The notes under the pieces were generated by a model. It was not told the origin of the DNA. It saw only the letters and a program-made list of their open reading frames with translations, and made no database searches. This document shows, in pieces, positions 1 through 6,247 of a stretch of 8,591 nt of DNA; position 1 is the first letter of the stretch, and each line of letters begins with the position of its first letter. The position numbers were made by a program, and so were the translations under genes. Source of the DNA: Actinomycetes bacterium (lineage in GTDB: Bacteria > Actinomycetota > Thermoleophilia > Gaiellales > Gaiellaceae); contig JAUXJK010000069.1 in assembly GCA_030624785.1 (NCBI GenBank), positions 1 to 8,591 of the forward strand, read 5' to 3'.

Positions 1-347
1 CGGAACACCTTGCCACCGACACTGCTTGACACGCAGTACGTTGTCGCTGCGGCACTGTTCACCGTCAGCGTGCCGCTGATACCAGCGTCATAGCTGGCCT
101 TCAGGTTCGCCGTGCTCATGCTGGCGTACGAGTCGTTGTCAGCGAAATACGCCTCGATCGCCGGGATCGCAGAACGAACATTCGCCTGCGCAGCAGCCGA
201 GTTCGCACGCTCACGAAACCCGAGATACGACGGAACAGCAATGGCAAGCAAGATGCCAATGATGATGATTACAACAAGAAGCTCGATCAGGGTGAAACCA
301 CCCTGACCATCACTCCGCGCAATACGCGCCTTGACTCGATCAATCAT
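1..347 (-). CDS. pilA: Type IV prepilin (PilA/PilE-type pilin), 3' end beyond window
   Basis: Structural pilin subunit: made as an inner-membrane precursor, cut by prepilin peptidase and assembled into the T4P fibre. The sequence shows a 17-residue basic leader ending GQGG, then the mature N-terminus FTLIELLVV with Glu at +5. A hydrophobic helix follows (about residues 18-39) with the usual Pro (VPSY) at its end. Then come an Ala-rich helix (RERANSAAAQANVRSAI) and a globular part with YFADNDSYASM and TYCVSSSVGG, typical of small bacterial major pilins. The ATG at 345-347 is preceded by a strong AGGAGG at 10 nt. 115 codons are visible; the gene leaves the window at base 1, so the C-terminus, any second Cys and the stop are not seen. 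It is transcribed away from pilT. It could be a minor pilin, but the short leader and sequence style favour the main subunit. Confidence 0.93.
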   Translation of the reverse strand, partial: MIDRVKARIARSDGQGGFTLIELLVVIIIIGILLAIAVPSYLGFRERANSAAAQANVRSAIPAIEAYFADNDSYASMSTANLKASYDAGISGTLTVNSAAATTYCVSSSVGGKVF

Positions 348-356
348 GTTCTCTGT

Positions 357-364
357 TCCTCCTT
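357..364 (-). promoter_or_regulatory. Strong Shine-Dalgarno site of the prepilin gene
   Basis: The reverse strand reads AAGGAGGA here, with the AGGAGG core at 358-363 and 10 nt to the ATG at 347. It is the strongest ribosome binding site of any annotated gene in the window, which fits a highly expressed pilin and fixes its start. Confidence 0.8.
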
Positions 365-523
365 GGTATCCGCGCATTGGGAGTCGGTTGTTCGCTTCCG
401 CCCTGTATCGGTGTAAAGGAGGAGACGGTTGACCCCACTTTTGGGTGACTCGCACTCCTTAGTTGGGTGATGTGGCGCTAGCTCGAACGTTCAAGCTTCT
501 CGGCGGACGTGCCGATGATGGCC

Positions 524-529
524 GAGGAG
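524..529 (+). promoter_or_regulatory. Ribosome binding site deciding the pilT start
   Basis: GAGGAG lies 6 nt before the ATG at 536. The in-frame alternatives upstream, GTG at 509 and ATGs at 515 and 518, have no comparable SD at proper spacing, so 536 is preferred. Confidence 0.65.
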
Positions 530-535
530 CAAGCC

Positions 536-1699
536 ATGAGCACAGTCGCCGCATACGTACAAGAAGACGCAGAGGTAGAGCCGAGCTACACGCTCGACGA
601 CCTACTTGAGTACGTCGTTGCGCGAGACGCATCCGATCTCCATCTGACGTGCGGCTCCTCACCCGTCGTTCGCGTAAATGGTCAGCTCGATCCGATCACC
701 GATCTGGGGATTTTGGCGCCAGCTGATACGCAGCGGCTGATCTATCGCATTCTCTCGACTGAGCAGCAGAAACAGCTGGAGATCAAACGACAGATTGACC
801 TCTCCTACGCGCTGCCGGGTCTCGCCCGATTTCGTCTGAACGTCTACTTCCAGCGTGAGAGCATCGCGGCCGCCTTTCGGTTGATTCCGATGGAGCTCAA
901 GACCCTTGATGAACTCGGCCTGCCGACGGTGCTCTACAACCTTACGGAGAAGCCCCGCGGCATGGTGCTTGTGACCGGGCCGACCGGCTCGGGCAAGTCG
1001 ACCACGCTGTCTGCGTTGATCGACCAGATCAATCGCACGAAGCAGCATCACATCATGACGGTCGAGGATCCAATCGAGTTCCTCCACCAGCACAAGAGCT
1101 GCATTGTCAATCAGAGAGAGATCGGGCCGGATGCTGTGTCCTTCGCGGACGCGCTCCGCGGCGCCTTGCGCCAGGATCCCGATGTGATTCTCGTCGGCGA
1201 GATGCGCGATCTGGAGACGATCTCAACGGCACTGACGGCAGCAGAAACAGGACACCTCGTGTTTGCGACTTTGCACACGCAGGATGCGGCGTCAACCGTC
1301 GATCGCCTGATCGATGTCTTCCCGCCGGCGCAGCAACAGCAGATTCGAATACAGATCGCGGGCACGCTGCAGGGCGTCGTTTCGCAGACGCTCTTGCCGA
1401 CGCTAGACGGTCAGGGTCGGGTCGCGGCCGTCGAGATTCTCGTGCCGGACGACGCCGTCAGAAACCTGATTCGCCAGGGCAAGGTCGAGCAGATCTACAC
1501 GGTCATGCAGACCCAGACGCGACGCGGCATGCAGACGATGGAGCAGGGTCTGGCGGACCTTGTCCGACGGAACCTCATCTCCAAGGAACTCGCGATATCC
1601 CGTTCAAGCAAGCCTGAGCAGCTCGAACAGCTGATCGCCCGTGGCGCGAACGCGGCCGCGCAAGACCCCGGATCCCCTGGCCTGCGAGTGAGTGAGTAG
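536..1699 (+). CDS. pilT: Type IV pilus retraction ATPase PilT
   Basis: Hexameric cytoplasmic ATPase of the secretion/T4P superfamily that drives pilus disassembly and retraction (twitching, DNA uptake) at the base of the machine through PilC. With the start at 536 the protein is 387 aa, close to the usual 340-390. The N-terminal PAS-like domain includes ASDLHL and VRVNG. The catalytic domain shows Walker A GPTGSGKS (about 148-155), Asp box TVEDPIEF (about 175-182), Walker B DPDVILVGEMRD (about 214-225) and His box TGHLVFATLHT (about 238-248). AVRNLIRQ (about 307-314) corresponds to the AIRNLIRE motif that marks PilT retraction ATPases, which separates it from PilB; the tetracysteine site of PilB is also absent. 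All catalytic residues look intact. It is the first gene of the operon and its stop lies 7 nt before the chosen pilM start. Confidence 0.95.
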   Translation: MSTVAAYVQEDAEVEPSYTLDDLLEYVVARDASDLHLTCGSSPVVRVNGQLDPITDLGILAPADTQRLIYRILSTEQQKQLEIKRQIDLSYALPGLARFRLNVYFQRESIAAAFRLIPMELKTLDELGLPTVLYNLTEKPRGMVLVTGPTGSGKSTTLSALIDQINRTKQHHIMTVEDPIEFLHQHKSCIVNQREIGPDAVSFADALRGALRQDPDVILVGEMRDLETISTALTAAETGHLVFATLHTQDAASTVDRLIDVFPPAQQQQIRIQIAGTLQGVVSQTLLPTLDGQGRVAAVEILVPDDAVRNLIRQGKVEQIYTVMQTQTRRGMQTMEQGLADLVRRNLISKELAISRSSKPEQLEQLIARGANAAAQDPGSPGLRVSE

Positions 1700-1706
1700 G
1701 GGAGCC

Positions 1707-2771
1707 GTGCCAAAGGAACTAGTAGGACTCAAGATTGGCGCGTCGCAGATGACCGCTGCGCTCGTCGCGCGAAATGGCACCGCGACGCTCCGGAGTGCGG
1801 CAACAACATCCCTCGCCGAGGGCATCGTCGTCGGTGGCGAGGTCATGGATCCCGAGGCCCTTGGAGCGGCGCTCAAGTCGTTCTTCGCGAGTCACAAGTT
1901 CGCAAAGAGGCAGGTGCGGATCGGCGTGGCCAGCAATCGCATCGGCGTAAGAACCGTCGAGATCGAGGGAGTGGATGATCCTCAGCAGCTCGGCAACGCG
2001 ATTCGATTTCGTGCCCAGGAAGCGCTACCGATTCCACTCGACGAAGCGGTGCTCGACTATCAGGTACTTGCGATCTCCGAAGGGCCGGATGGAAAGCCGC
2101 TGTACCGGGTGCAGTTCATCGTCGCCTATCGCGATCTCATTGACGGATTCGTTCATGCGGCGCGCGCCGCGGAGCTACAGCTCGCGGGAGTAGACCTCGA
2201 TGCGTTTGCTCTACTTCGCGCTCTCGCTCCTCTCGGACCAGCAGCCGATCCGGACGAGGCGAGCGCCGTTGTTGCCGTCTCCGTTGGTGCGGAGCGTTCG
2301 ACGATTGCCGTTTCGGACGGCTTGATCTGCGAGTTCACACGCGTGCTCGAGTGGGGCGGACGGACAATGACGGACGCCCTCGCCCAGCAGGCCGGCCTCG
2401 AGCCGGATCAGGCCGAGACCATGAAGCTAGCCGTTGGTCTGGCCGGAACCGTCCTGGGCGATGAGTTCGATCCCGATCAGATCGGGCGAGTCCGCGAGGC
2501 ACTAAACCAGAGTGTCGAGGCGTTGGCTCGTGAACTCGTCGCTTCGTTGCAGTTCTACCAGAGCCAGGCGAACTCTCTAGGGATCGGCGAGATACTGATC
2601 GCGGGCGGCACAGCTCGTCTTGCCGGTTTCGCCGATGTGCTCGAGCAGATGGTCGGCGTCGCCGTCCGTGTAGGGGACCCGTTCGCCAATCTCGGCAGTT
2701 CGAAGGGCCAGCAGATCATTGAACCGGACCCCGCTCTCGCTGTCGCCATCGGCCTCGGACTGGGTCGCTGA
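1707..2771 (+). CDS. pilM: Actin-like pilus assembly protein PilM
   Basis: Cytoplasmic actin/FtsA-fold protein that binds the N-terminal NLLP motif of PilN and links the membrane PilN/PilO complex to the motor. Visible landmarks (354 aa form): phosphate-1 region VGLKIGAS (about 6-13), 1C-type subdomain with IRFRAQEALPIPLDEAVLDYQVL (about 99-121), phosphate-2 region VSVGAERST (about 191-199), adenosine region IAGGTARLAGF (about 298-308) and a C-terminal ALAVAIGLGLG typical of PilM. Both phosphate loops lack the usual Asp of DIG (LKIG and VSVG instead), so ATP hydrolysis is doubtful. Start: GTG at 1707, just after AGGGGAG; an in-frame GTG at 1692 overlapping the pilT stop (GTGAGTAG) is possible and adds 5 residues. 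The stop overlaps the next ATG by one base (TGATG), so the two are translationally coupled. Confidence 0.92.
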   Translation: MPKELVGLKIGASQMTAALVARNGTATLRSAATTSLAEGIVVGGEVMDPEALGAALKSFFASHKFAKRQVRIGVASNRIGVRTVEIEGVDDPQQLGNAIRFRAQEALPIPLDEAVLDYQVLAISEGPDGKPLYRVQFIVAYRDLIDGFVHAARAAELQLAGVDLDAFALLRALAPLGPAADPDEASAVVAVSVGAERSTIAVSDGLICEFTRVLEWGGRTMTDALAQQAGLEPDQAETMKLAVGLAGTVLGDEFDPDQIGRVREALNQSVEALARELVASLQFYQSQANSLGIGEILIAGGTARLAGFADVLEQMVGVAVRVGDPFANLGSSKGQQIIEPDPALAVAIGLGLGR

Positions 2772-4501
2772 TGCCCGACTGGAAGAAGGAAGTTCGGGTC
2801 TCCGATCTCTTCAAGAAGAAGCGAAACAAGGACGCTTCCGATTCCTTGGAATCGCTCGATCCAGCCGAGCCGGCGCCAGCCGACGGGCAGACGCAAACAT
2901 CCTCGGTTCAGCCGCCACAGGGGGATCCCACGCCCAATCCGAGCCCTGTTTCCTCGGCGCCGGAAGGGGCGCCTGTGTCGCCTGAGGCGCAAGTGCAGCA
3001 TCTCGCAGATCCAGATACTTCGCCGCCGAGCGAGCACCCGGTACAGCACGCGGAAGATCAGCCGCCGCCGACCGAGCATCCGACACAGCCGCCTCCGGCG
3101 GTCGAGTCTCCGACGGTCGAGCACCCATCGGCGACTCCAGCGTCCGCGCATGTTGCACCTGAGGTACCGACGCCACAGGAGCACGAGGAACCCGCACACT
3201 CGACGCCTGCTCCGTCTACAGCAACAGCAGCTCCAGACGGCGAACAAGATTCGAGCGGGTGGAATCGCGAGATCCGCGCCACCGATCTGTTGAAAAAGAT
3301 GGGCTGGTCTGACCAGGGCAATTCGCCTCGTGGAGGCAAGGCAAGCGAGCAGCGCACCCCGCGACCACAGTCTCCGAAGCCCGATTCGCCAGTTGAGAGC
3401 GCCAAGGGTGACAAGAACGTGAGCATGTGGAAGCGCGAGATACGTGCTGGCGATCTGTTTCGGCGCCGCGAGCCCGCACCGGCCGTTCCCGCCGACGCGT
3501 TTTCGGGGAACGACGATGAGCCCGTAAGTTTCTGGAAGAAGGAGCTCGGCCTCTCAGATCTTCTTCGGACGTCCGGCGAGCATCCAGCGTCTGGTGCGGT
3601 CCAGACGCCCCCGCCTTCAGCGACACCACCGGTCGAAGGTGAGCTCCCGCCCGGCGCGGACGGTGTCTCGGGTGAGACTCCTGACGGTCTACCCGCCTCT
3701 GACAGCGCTGGCAAGAAGGACAAGAACGGCAAGAAGGGCAAGACGCGAGGTCTTCCGAAGGTCGATCTAAAGCTTGGCGCACTCTCTCTCGGCAAGAAGG
3801 GGGCATCGTCCGGCGGGCCCGCGGCGACGCCAATCGCGATTCCGCTCACGCGAGCAGTCAATCTTCTTCCGCCCGACCTGTCCCAGCAACAGAAGAGGAA
3901 GTTCGGCCCTGCCGAGATTGGCGTGGCGATCGCCGGTCTGGTCGTGATCGTCGGGCTCGTCATAGCGGTCATGAGCGCGTCAGGCCGCGTGAGCGATGCT
4001 CAGGATCAACTGCTTGCGCTCGAGGCCGAGAAGGCTGCGCTCGAGGCTTCCGCACTGCAACTGGCGACCGGAGCAACAGCCGAACCTGACCCGCTCCTTG
4101 GTGAAGAAGCAGCTCGAGCGACGGCCCTTTCGGACGCGCTCGCCTCGCGCACGGCCTGGGATCGAATTCTTCGCAGCGTCTCGATTGTGATGCCGGCTGA
4201 CACCTGGCTTCGCGGCCTCAGTGGTACGTCGACAACCTCGGATATCGCCCAATCGGTGGGAGCCGAGACCGAGCTGTCGGACACGGTCACGCTCACCGGG
4301 TTCTCGCGTACTCGCGAAAACATCGCTCAGCTCTTAACCCGCATGGAGACGATTCCAGATCTCGCCGGCGTTCAGCTTCTGGCGGCCACGGTGACGGAGA
4401 TCGGCGGGGAAGAGGTCGTTGAGTTCTCTATCACGGCAACTCTCGAGGAATCAGCACAGCAGCCGTCGCCGGTGGCGACCCCGATCGGAGTCACACCGTG
4501 A
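2771..4501 (+). CDS. pilN: PilN-like membrane protein with long cytoplasmic motif-repeat extension
   Basis: 576 aa, about three times a usual PilN (near 200). The C-terminal part is an ordinary PilN: PilM-binding motif AVNLLPPDL (362-370), one transmembrane helix (about 383-402), a coiled coil (about 405-432) and an alpha/beta domain (about 457-560) with TAWDRILRSVSIVMPADTWL and TLTGFSRTRENIAQLLTRME. Before it lies an extension of about 360 residues, expected in the cytoplasm, of Pro/Ser/Glu/Thr-rich low-complexity sequence carrying four related motifs: WKKEVRVSDLFK (4-15), WNREIRATDLLK (164-175), WKREIRAGDLFR (220-231) and WKKELGLSDLLR (255-266). A Lys-rich block (315-325) and VDLKLGALSLGKKG (331-344) precede the NLLP motif. 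The PilN assignment rests on the C-terminal domain and on position between pilM and pilO. The extension's function is unknown; docking of partners is my inference. The 3' end overlaps the next gene by 4 nt (GTGA). Confidence 0.88.
   Translation: MPDWKKEVRVSDLFKKKRNKDASDSLESLDPAEPAPADGQTQTSSVQPPQGDPTPNPSPVSSAPEGAPVSPEAQVQHLADPDTSPPSEHPVQHAEDQPPPTEHPTQPPPAVESPTVEHPSATPASAHVAPEVPTPQEHEEPAHSTPAPSTATAAPDGEQDSSGWNREIRATDLLKKMGWSDQGNSPRGGKASEQRTPRPQSPKPDSPVESAKGDKNVSMWKREIRAGDLFRRREPAPAVPADAFSGNDDEPVSFWKKELGLSDLLRTSGEHPASGAVQTPPPSATPPVEGELPPGADGVSGETPDGLPASDSAGKKDKNGKKGKTRGLPKVDLKLGALSLGKKGASSGGPAATPIAIPLTRAVNLLPPDLSQQQKRKFGPAEIGVAIAGLVVIVGLVIAVMSASGRVSDAQDQLLALEAEKAALEASALQLATGATAEPDPLLGEEAARATALSDALASRTAWDRILRSVSIVMPADTWLRGLSGTSTTSDIAQSVGAETELSDTVTLTGFSRTRENIAQLLTRMETIPDLAGVQLLAATVTEIGGEEVVEFSITATLEESAQQPSPVATPIGVTP
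2780..3568 (+). repeat. Four dispersed copies of a W-K/N-K/R-E-[VIL]-x-x-x-D-L peptide motif
   Basis: Copies are encoded at about 2780-2815, 3260-3295, 3428-3463 and 3533-3568. Invariant positions are Trp, Glu (third after Trp), and Asp-Leu (at +8 and +9), followed by Phe or Leu and then Lys/Arg. Start-to-start spacing shrinks from 160 to 56 to 35 residues. Codons differ between copies, so this is a protein-level repeat rather than a recent DNA duplication. The first copy sits at the extreme N-terminus of the protein. Confidence 0.85.
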
Positions 4502-5217
4502 AGAAGCAGATCCCAGCCGCCGCTGTTGCCGCCATCGCGGTTCTCATCGTCGCCGCAGTCGGCTACATGGCTCTCGTAAAGCCGAAACAGTCGGAAGCGC
4601 AGGACCTCGAGAACCAGATTGCACAACTCGAGGCCGAGAACAACATTGAGCGTCAGAGACAAGACCAGTTCGTTCTAGAGGACGCGCTTGGCGCCGAGAA
4701 TGTCGTTCGCGTCGCCGATCTCGTGCGGCTGGCCAAGGCCATGCCCGAGGACTCAGACGTTGCTGGAATTCTGGTCGAGTTCGATGCGATCGCAGCGGGT
4801 GCGGGAGTCGAGTTTCTCTCGATCCAGCCGCTTGAGCCCGTCGATAGTGGCGGCTACGTGCGGCAGCCGATCCAGTTGACCTTCGTCGGCAGCTACTTCG
4901 ATCTGAACGAGTTGCTGTTCGAGCTGCGGAATCTCGTTCGAGTTCGGGAGGGTCGCCTGCAGGCAACCGGCCGTCTGTTCACGATCGATCAGTTTGATAT
5001 CCATCAGAGTTCCTCGGGCTTTCCTGCTGTAGAGGCACTCCTGACAGTGTCCGCGTATCGCTTCGGCTCGCTTGAAGAGGCCGATCTTCTTGGCCTACCG
5101 GCCGAGGCGTCAGCCGAAACGCCGACGGAGACCTTCGAGAGCGGGACGGGCGAAACCAGCGAGACCGGCGAGGTACCGCAGCTCCCTGAGTCGAGTGACG
5201 AGAGCGGGGCATCCTAG
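4498..5217 (+). CDS. pilO: Pilus assembly protein PilO-like
   Basis: Partner of PilN in the inner-membrane alignment complex; the two normally dimerise through coiled coils and ferredoxin-like domains outside the membrane. 239 aa: Lys-Lys start, one transmembrane helix (about 6-26), a heptad-like coiled coil (about 30-57, QDLENQIAQLEAENNIERQ), then the PilO core with VEFLSIQPLEP (104-114), IQLTFVGSYFDLNELLFELR (125-144), LQATGRLFTIDQF (154-166) and VEALLTVSAYRF (178-189). The last 45 or so residues are a disordered acidic tail rich in Glu, Thr, Ser and Gly (ETPTETFESGTGETSETGE), not a usual PilO feature. The GTG start at 4498 overlaps the previous stop (GTGA) and has GGAG at 4487-4490, 7 nt upstream. 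The stop directly abuts the next ATG. Confidence 0.9.
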   Translation: MKKQIPAAAVAAIAVLIVAAVGYMALVKPKQSEAQDLENQIAQLEAENNIERQRQDQFVLEDALGAENVVRVADLVRLAKAMPEDSDVAGILVEFDAIAAGAGVEFLSIQPLEPVDSGGYVRQPIQLTFVGSYFDLNELLFELRNLVRVREGRLQATGRLFTIDQFDIHQSSSGFPAVEALLTVSAYRFGSLEEADLLGLPAEASAETPTETFESGTGETSETGEVPQLPESSDESGAS

Positions 5218-6018
5218 ATGGCTACCAAGTCCAAGAAGAAGCTCTCCGGCAAGGAGCTGCGCGACGCCCAGAAAAAGGCAAAGCAGCGCAAGATGCTGAT
5301 TATTCTCGCGCCAGTTCTTCTGCTTCTAGTCGTCTTCCAGGGCTCCAAATTGCTCGGTGGCGACGAGGAAGCTGATCCCGCAGAAACGACCGCGACTTCG
5401 ACTGCGGAGCCAGAAGGCGGCGCTCCCCCAGCTGAGGGCGAGGTGCCCGCGTCTGGCACGGTAGAAGTTTCTGTCGACGACCTCGGCGGGCTGCCTGACG
5501 TGATCGCGGCTCCGTCGAGCACGCGTCTGAGCGAGGTGCCCAACAGCGATCCGTTGGCGGAAGTCGATGCGACCGAGCTCGTCTCCTTCAGCACGTTTGT
5601 CGGCGACGATCCGTTCGTTCAGCTCGTCGAGCCGGCCCCGGCTGAGGCGGAGGCCGAAGCCGTCGATCCCGAAGCTTCGGAAGAGGGCGAAGGCGAACCA
5701 GGAAGCGGCGACAACACGTTGGTGATCGGCCTCGCGATTCTCGAGATCAACGGCGAACAGGAAGTTGTGGAACTCGACGGAGGATTCCCTGCGGATGAGC
5801 CTGCTTTCAAGCTGACAGAGATTCAGGGAACGGCCTCGATCGAGTTTGGTCTACTCGAAGGATCGTTTTCGAGCGGTATCGATACGCTCGACCTCGAAGT
5901 GGGCAAGTCGATAACGCTCGTCAGTCAGCCGGACGGCTTCCGCTACACGATTCGGCTCGTACAGATCGCCGGTGACGCCGGCGCGATCGAATCCGCTCCA
6001 GCGGATCCGGCAGCCTGA
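5218..6018 (+). CDS. Single-pass membrane protein in the PilP position
   Basis: I do not recognise a named family. 266 aa: a strongly basic N-terminus (KSKKKLSGKELRDAQKKAKQRK), one transmembrane helix (about 26-47), then an extracytoplasmic part with two acidic low-complexity linkers (about 48-90 and 138-164). Between them is a short segment ending STFVGDDPFVQLV (125-137). A beta-rich C-terminal domain follows (about 166-250; TLVIGLAILEINGEQEVVEL, SITLVSQPDGFRYTIRLVQI). It abuts the pilO stop with zero spacing (TAGATG) and only a weak GGGG at 5206-5209, so it is probably translated by coupling. By position it would be PilP, the third alignment-complex subunit, but it has no lipobox and no Cys at all, unlike diderm PilP lipoproteins. 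The DPF motif plus small beta domain loosely recalls PilP/GspC; homology is inferred from layout, not shown. Confidence 0.75.
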   Translation: MATKSKKKLSGKELRDAQKKAKQRKMLIILAPVLLLLVVFQGSKLLGGDEEADPAETTATSTAEPEGGAPPAEGEVPASGTVEVSVDDLGGLPDVIAAPSSTRLSEVPNSDPLAEVDATELVSFSTFVGDDPFVQLVEPAPAEAEAEAVDPEASEEGEGEPGSGDNTLVIGLAILEINGEQEVVELDGGFPADEPAFKLTEIQGTASIEFGLLEGSFSSGIDTLDLEVGKSITLVSQPDGFRYTIRLVQIAGDAGAIESAPADPAA

Positions 6019-6098
6019 GCCCAGCGGCTCGACGGCTAGTCTCTCGACCCAGACGCGCCCCCTTTGCCAGCGTTCGCGATCGCGATGCGTCGAGAGGC
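6017..6098 (+). terminator. Candidate hairpins at the end of the pilT operon
   Basis: Two inverted repeats follow the last operon gene, the first beginning within its stop codon. GAGCC/GGCTC (6017-6021 and 6026-6030) makes a 5-bp stem with a 4-nt loop. CTCTCGAC/GTCGAGAG (6041-6048 and 6089-6096) makes an 8-bp stem, extendable to 10 bp with one G-U pair (6039-6098). Inside it lies a perfect 12-bp palindrome TCGCGATCGCGA (6074-6085). No T-run follows, so intrinsic termination is uncertain. Confidence 0.35.
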
Positions 6099-6172
6099 CT
6101 GACTGAGGCATCCCGACCCGCGACGGGCTTGGCCGCTCCTGTTGCACTCGTAGCTAGGGCGTCGCGACCGAT

Positions 6173-6247
6173 CTAGCCGTCATAGCCGTCATAGCCGTGG
6201 TGGCCGTCTTGGCCGTCGCGACCGTCCCAACCGTCCTGGCCGTTGTC
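6173..6247. repeat. Degenerate 9-bp tandem repeat (consensus nnrGCCGTC / nnrACCGTC)
   Basis: Eight consecutive 9-mers ending in CCGT plus C, G or T run from 6173 to 6244 (CTAGCCGTC, ATAGCCGTC, ATAGCCGTG, GTGGCCGTC, TTGGCCGTC, GCGACCGTC, CCAACCGTC, CTGGCCGTT), then GTC. On the reverse strand, in the frame of pilV, they read as Gly-X-Asp triplets (GQDGWDGRDGQDGHHGYDG and one more YDG) ending at TAG. On the plus strand one frame reads as a hydrophobic Ala-Val-rich run. The 9-nt period equals three codons. Confidence 0.8.

Larger units (their letters stand above)
348..535. promoter_or_regulatory. Divergent promoter region between prepilin and pilT operon
   Basis: This 188-bp gap lies between two divergent genes and must hold both promoters. 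I see no convincing -35/-10 pair on either strand. TTGACC at 429-434 looks like a -35 but has no matching -10 about 17 nt away. Two exact copies of TTGGGTGA (441-448 and 463-470) are spaced 22 bp start to start, about two helical turns, and are a candidate activator or repressor site. AAAGGAGGA at 415-423 is a strong SD-like sequence on the plus strand, 6 nt before a TTG that opens only a 13-codon frame (429-470). I compared the reverse strand with the c-di-GMP (GEMM) riboswitch consensus as I remember it and found no match. Confidence 0.5.

Noticed and set aside
348..480. c-di-GMP riboswitch upstream of the prepilin gene
   Set aside because: Such switches often precede pilin genes, but the conserved GEMM core sequences were not found on either strand.
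2555..3247. Reverse-strand frame of 230 codons very rich in Arg
   Set aside because: Arg-rich antisense product typical of shadow frames in GC-rich DNA; it covers the end of pilM and the start of pilN.
3058..3972. Long reverse-strand open frame (304 codons) opposite pilN
   Set aside because: It is the antisense of the Pro/Ser/Glu-rich linker region, where G+C-rich codons remove stops. Its product is low complexity with no recognisable domain, and pilN is clearly the coding strand.
6173..6247. CRISPR array or variable-number minisatellite with spacers
   Set aside because: Units are 9 bp with no spacers and are degenerate, so the repeat is not CRISPR-like.
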